Positions 4,548-7,051 of a DNA stretch of 7,051 nucleotides are shown piece after piece. The stretch covers positions 1 through 7,051 of the forward strand of contig JACDAU010000485.1 of NCBI GenBank assembly GCA_013695265.1, written 5' to 3'. The notes beneath the pieces were generated by a model, which made no database searches, had not been told where the DNA came from, and worked only from the letters and a program-made list of their open reading frames with translations. Numbering within the stretch: position 1 is the stretch's first letter; every line of letters begins with the position of its first letter. The DNA is from Chloroflexia bacterium (GTDB lineage Bacteria; Chloroflexota; Chloroflexia; Thermobaculales; Thermobaculaceae). The translations under genes and the position numbers were made by a program.

Positions 4548-6074
4548 ATGCGAATGGTTGGGGACGCAGGAGCTGTCAATTCGCCCTCGGCGACCACGAG
4601 TGAACTACTGAGGAACCGACACCTCATCATCGCCTCGAACCGCGGTCCGTTCGAGTTCACGCTCACCGAAGGCGGCTATCAGCGCAAGCGGGGCGCGGGC
4701 GGCGTGGTGACCGCAGTCAGCCAGATCAGCCGCTACGCCAGCCCGACGTGGGTCGCCGCAGCGCGCACGAGTGCGGATCGGCAGGTGCAGGCGGACCAGG
4801 GCAGCGAGCCCATTCCGGTCGAGGACAACGACTCCAGCTATCTTCTACGCTTTGTTGATCTGAACGAGCACGTTTACGACGGATATTATAATGTGATCGC
4901 CAATCCCTTACTGTGGTTCCTCCAGCACTACATGCTGGACACACCGCGCGAACCGCGCATTGGGCTCAAGGAGTGGCGCGCGTGGCATGAGGGCTATGTA
5001 CCAGCCAACCAACAATTCGCGAATGTCATCGCCGAGGAGGTTGAGCGCGCCGAGCGTCCCGTCGTGATGATACAGGACTATCACCTCTATCTCGCAGCCC
5101 GCCCGCTGCGCGAGCGTTATCCCAGCCTCCCGATTCAGTTCTTCCTTCACATCCCCTTCCCTGGTTCGGATTATCTGCGGGTGCTGCCTGTGGAGATGCG
5201 CCAGGAGATCGTGCGTTCGCTGCTGGCGTGCGACATCATCGGCTTTCAAACGAACCGCTCCGCAATAAACTTCCTGCGGTCGGCGGGCTCGTTCTTACCC
5301 GGCGTGCTCGTCGACTACGAGGATGCGACGGTTGAGTACGACGGCCGCGTGACATATCTGCGGAAGTATCCGATCAGCATTGACCCCGCCTCCGTCCGTG
5401 CGCTTGCGAACGGCGAGGAAGCGGAGCGTGAACTTGAATATCTCGCGCCGTATTTTGGAGACAAGAACATCCTCCGGGTGGATCGCATCGAGCCCAGCAA
5501 GAACCTGTTGCGCGGCTTCGAAGCGTTCAGTCTCATGCTTGACCAGCACCCCGAGTTGCAAGAGAAGGTGAATCTCCTCGCATTCCTCGTCCCCTCACGC
5601 AGCGACATCACCGAGTATGAGCGTTATCAGGATGAGGTCTTTGCCGCCATTGGGCGTATCAACCAGCGACATGGGACCGACTACTGGCAGCCCGTGCAGC
5701 CGTTCATCGGGAACAACTATGTTCGCGCGCTCGCCGCAATGCGCCGGTACGACGTGCTGCTCGTGAACCCGGTGATAGATGGCATGAACCTCGTCGCGAA
5801 AGAGGGCGCCGTGGTGAATGAGCGGAATGGCGTGCTCGTCCTCTCCGATGGTGCGGGCGCGTTCGAGCAGTTTGCTCCTCTCCCGAACTTCGTGAGCGCC
5901 GCGGACGTCCTTGGGACAGCCGAGGCCCTTTACAACGCTCTGATGCAGCCGGAGGAGGAACGGCGCGAGCTCGCGGACCGTCTGCGCTCGTGCGTTGAGC
6001 GCGAGGATGTCGCGTGGTGGCTCAATCAGCAGTTAGAGGATATCGAGCGTTTGTGCGAGGAGCACGAAGCGTGA
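4548..6074 (+). CDS. otsA: Trehalose-6-phosphate synthase, GT20 family
   Basis: OtsA joins glucose from a nucleotide sugar (usually UDP-glucose) to glucose-6-phosphate, giving trehalose-6-phosphate. From the chosen ATG the protein has 508 residues, within GT20 range. Seen: LIIASNRGPFEF (26-37, R32 matching the N-terminal Arg of E. coli OtsA), the GAGGVV loop (49-54), TWVAAARTSADR (67-78), YYNVIANPLLW (113-123), QDYHL (176-180), FLHIPFPGSDYLRVLP (199-214), DIIGFQT (229-235), YPISIDP (274-280), the donor-phosphate pair R313 and K318 in RVDRIEPSKN, and DGMNLVAKE with D411 and E419. Thus all main donor-site residues are kept. Several stretches resemble the actinobacterial/VldE-like branch more than E. 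coli OtsA, and Gln176 replaces the usual His of HDYH. Overlap with otsB strongly supports the trehalose role. Upstream in-frame sequence from 4413 is unlike the family and is left out. Confidence 0.93.
   Translation: MRMVGDAGAVNSPSATTSELLRNRHLIIASNRGPFEFTLTEGGYQRKRGAGGVVTAVSQISRYASPTWVAAARTSADRQVQADQGSEPIPVEDNDSSYLLRFVDLNEHVYDGYYNVIANPLLWFLQHYMLDTPREPRIGLKEWRAWHEGYVPANQQFANVIAEEVERAERPVVMIQDYHLYLAARPLRERYPSLPIQFFLHIPFPGSDYLRVLPVEMRQEIVRSLLACDIIGFQTNRSAINFLRSAGSFLPGVLVDYEDATVEYDGRVTYLRKYPISIDPASVRALANGEEAERELEYLAPYFGDKNILRVDRIEPSKNLLRGFEAFSLMLDQHPELQEKVNLLAFLVPSRSDITEYERYQDEVFAAIGRINQRHGTDYWQPVQPFIGNNYVRALAAMRRYDVLLVNPVIDGMNLVAKEGAVVNERNGVLVLSDGAGAFEQFAPLPNFVSAADVLGTAEALYNALMQPEEERRELADRLRSCVEREDVAWWLNQQLEDIERLCEEHEA
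6057..6062 (+). promoter_or_regulatory. Shine-Dalgarno of otsB inside otsA
   Basis: GAGGAG near the 3' end of otsA lies 8 nt upstream of the GTG at 6071. It selects this start over the in-frame ATG at 6014, which lies deep inside otsA. Confidence 0.6.
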
Positions 6075-6865
6075 TTGTTGCAGAGAACTGGGAGGTCGTG
6101 TTTGACGCGCTTGCTCTAGCGCCGTCTGGCCTCTTTACTGATATTGACGGCACTATCAGCCCTGTTGCCCCAACCCCCAATGAGGCGAGGGTCGATCCTG
6201 AGGCTGCTGAACTTCTGGGTGTGCTCTGTAAGCGGCTGTCTGTCGTCGCCGCGATCACCGGGAGAGGAACGGAGTACGCCCGCGATATGGTTGGCGTGCC
6301 CAGCCTGGTGTATTCCGGCAATCACGGGCTGGAGGAGATCCTCGACGGAGCAGTGGCGCTCATACCGGAAGTCCGTCCATACGCTGGACGCCTCGCGCAG
6401 ATCTTTGCCGAAACGCGCCCCTGCGTGACCACGACAGACGTGTTATGGGAGGACAAAGGGGTCACGGGAACGGTACATTACCGTCAGGCGCCGGATCCTG
6501 AAGCCGCCCACGCGGAACTCATCCGCGTGCTTCGTCCGGTCGCGGAGCGACACGGCTTCCGGCTGTACGAAGGACGGATGATCATTGAGTTGCGCCCCGA
6601 GATTGAGCTAGGGAAGGGGGCCGCGGTGCGGCGGCTCATCCAGCGTCACGGACTTCGTGGTTGCGTGTTCATCGGCGACGACGTAACGGATGTCGACGCG
6701 TTCAGAGTCCTACGGGAAATGCGCGACGCCAGCCAGGTTGTCGCGGTGTGCGTGGGCGTCACGAGTGCCGAAACGCCTCCTGCCGTGCTGGAGATGGCGG
6801 ATGTCACCGTCCCTGGCGTTCCTGGCGTAATCGAGTTGCTCAACTGGCTTGAACGCAATCTCTGA
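6071..6865 (+). CDS. otsB: Trehalose-6-phosphate phosphatase, HAD superfamily
   Basis: OtsB removes phosphate from trehalose-6-phosphate to give trehalose, a compatible solute and stress protectant. The 264 residues match the usual OtsB length. HAD motifs are complete: motif I FTDIDGTISP with nucleophile D24 and acid D26, motif II ITGR (62-65), the GNHGLEE substrate-recognition segment (83-89), motif III lysine in ELGKGAAV (K182), and motif IV GDDVTDVDAF (D203, D204, D207). The cap domain lies roughly at 105-175 and contains YEGRMIIELRP (166-176), which fits trehalose phosphatases rather than generic Cof-type HADs. The GTG start overlaps the otsA TGA as GTGA, a 4-bp overlap typical of translational coupling, so the two enzymes should be made together. 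The longer reading from ATG 6014 adds 19 residues that merely shadow otsA. Confidence 0.95.
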   Translation: MIVAENWEVVFDALALAPSGLFTDIDGTISPVAPTPNEARVDPEAAELLGVLCKRLSVVAAITGRGTEYARDMVGVPSLVYSGNHGLEEILDGAVALIPEVRPYAGRLAQIFAETRPCVTTTDVLWEDKGVTGTVHYRQAPDPEAAHAELIRVLRPVAERHGFRLYEGRMIIELRPEIELGKGAAVRRLIQRHGLRGCVFIGDDVTDVDAFRVLREMRDASQVVAVCVGVTSAETPPAVLEMADVTVPGVPGVIELLNWLERNL

Positions 6866-6929
6866 CGTCCGCGCGGCTACGGGTGAGGTGTCATGGAGTC
6901 TCAACGAAGCGATGGTGAAATGGAAAGGA

Positions 6930-7051
6930 ATGGACGTAAACGTGGACGTGCTAGAAGTTATTCGGACCCGGCGCAGCATTGGGAAGATGCGGCCGGATGT
7001 GGTGCCGCGGGGCCTTCTGGAGCAGCTAATCGCGGCAGCGGTTCAAGCCCC
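6930..7051 (+). CDS. Nitroreductase family protein, N-terminal fragment (cut by window edge)
   Basis: Only about 40 codons are visible. They read as the opening of an FMN-dependent nitroreductase-fold enzyme: VLEVIRTRRSIGKMRPDVVPRGLLEQLI (residues 7-34 as an idealised description, with the key R14-R15-S16 that binds FMN phosphate), followed by AAAVQAP where the family has its conserved AxxAPS. Such enzymes reduce nitroaromatics, quinones, enones or flavins with NAD(P)H; the substrate cannot be told from this part. Start choice is uncertain: the ATG at 6930 fits the family but its AAAGGA abuts it directly, while the ATG at 6912 is in frame and would add six residues. It lies 64 nt after otsB on the same strand, with no clear promoter or terminator between, so co-transcription is possible. 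Confidence 0.8.
   Translation, partial: MDVNVDVLEVIRTRRSIGKMRPDVVPRGLLEQLIAAAVQA

Noticed and set aside
6014..6070. Upstream ATG start for OtsB
   Set aside because: It would overlap otsA by 61 bp and add 19 residues with no family match; GTG 6071 has a GAGGAG site and a GTGA junction.
6893..7051. Alternative plus-strand frame from ATG 6893, open to the right edge
   Set aside because: Translation is low-complexity (Arg, Gly, Ser-rich), whereas the overlapping frame from 6930 reads as a nitroreductase N-terminus.

Overview
This is a compact, GC-rich (roughly 60% by eye) bacterial chromosomal segment with overlapping or closely packed genes, GTG as well as ATG starts, and ordinary housekeeping content. 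I see no phage, transposon, CRISPR or RNA-gene signal. The GT20 trehalose-phosphate synthase subtype, the COG3375-like acetyltransferase and an apparently leaderless folB promoter would fit a Chloroflexota/Thermomicrobia-like or related GC-rich lineage, but this is an inference from style and not a placement.

Left block (1-2022, minus strand): a tight cluster read folB (dihydroneopterin aldolase), lysA (diaminopimelate decarboxylase), ridA (enamine/imine deaminase, running off the left edge). folB and lysA overlap by 8 bp and lysA and ridA are 15 nt apart, so they are probably one transcript. It starts from a good -35/-10 pair that puts the transcription start on or next to the folB GTG codon.

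Middle block (2091-4244): a COG3375-type GNAT acetyltransferase of unknown substrate diverges from folB, with promoter elements sharing the same ~70 bp. It converges on a 440-residue protein made of a polynucleotide 5'-kinase domain and a metallophosphoesterase domain. That protein is laid out like bacterial Pnkp, the RNA/DNA end-healing enzyme, but lacks the ligase domain. A perfect 16-bp palindrome covers its start codon.

Right block (4548-7051, plus strand): a 303-nt gap with a consensus TATAAT leads into otsA-otsB, the two-step trehalose pathway (UDP- or NDP-glucose plus glucose-6-phosphate to trehalose-6-phosphate, then to trehalose), coupled by a 4-bp GTGA overlap. A nitroreductase-family gene begins 64 nt later and runs off the right edge.

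The least ordinary item is the ligase-less kinase-phosphatase with its palindromic start region. The rest is recognisable metabolism with some start-site and subfamily points of interest.
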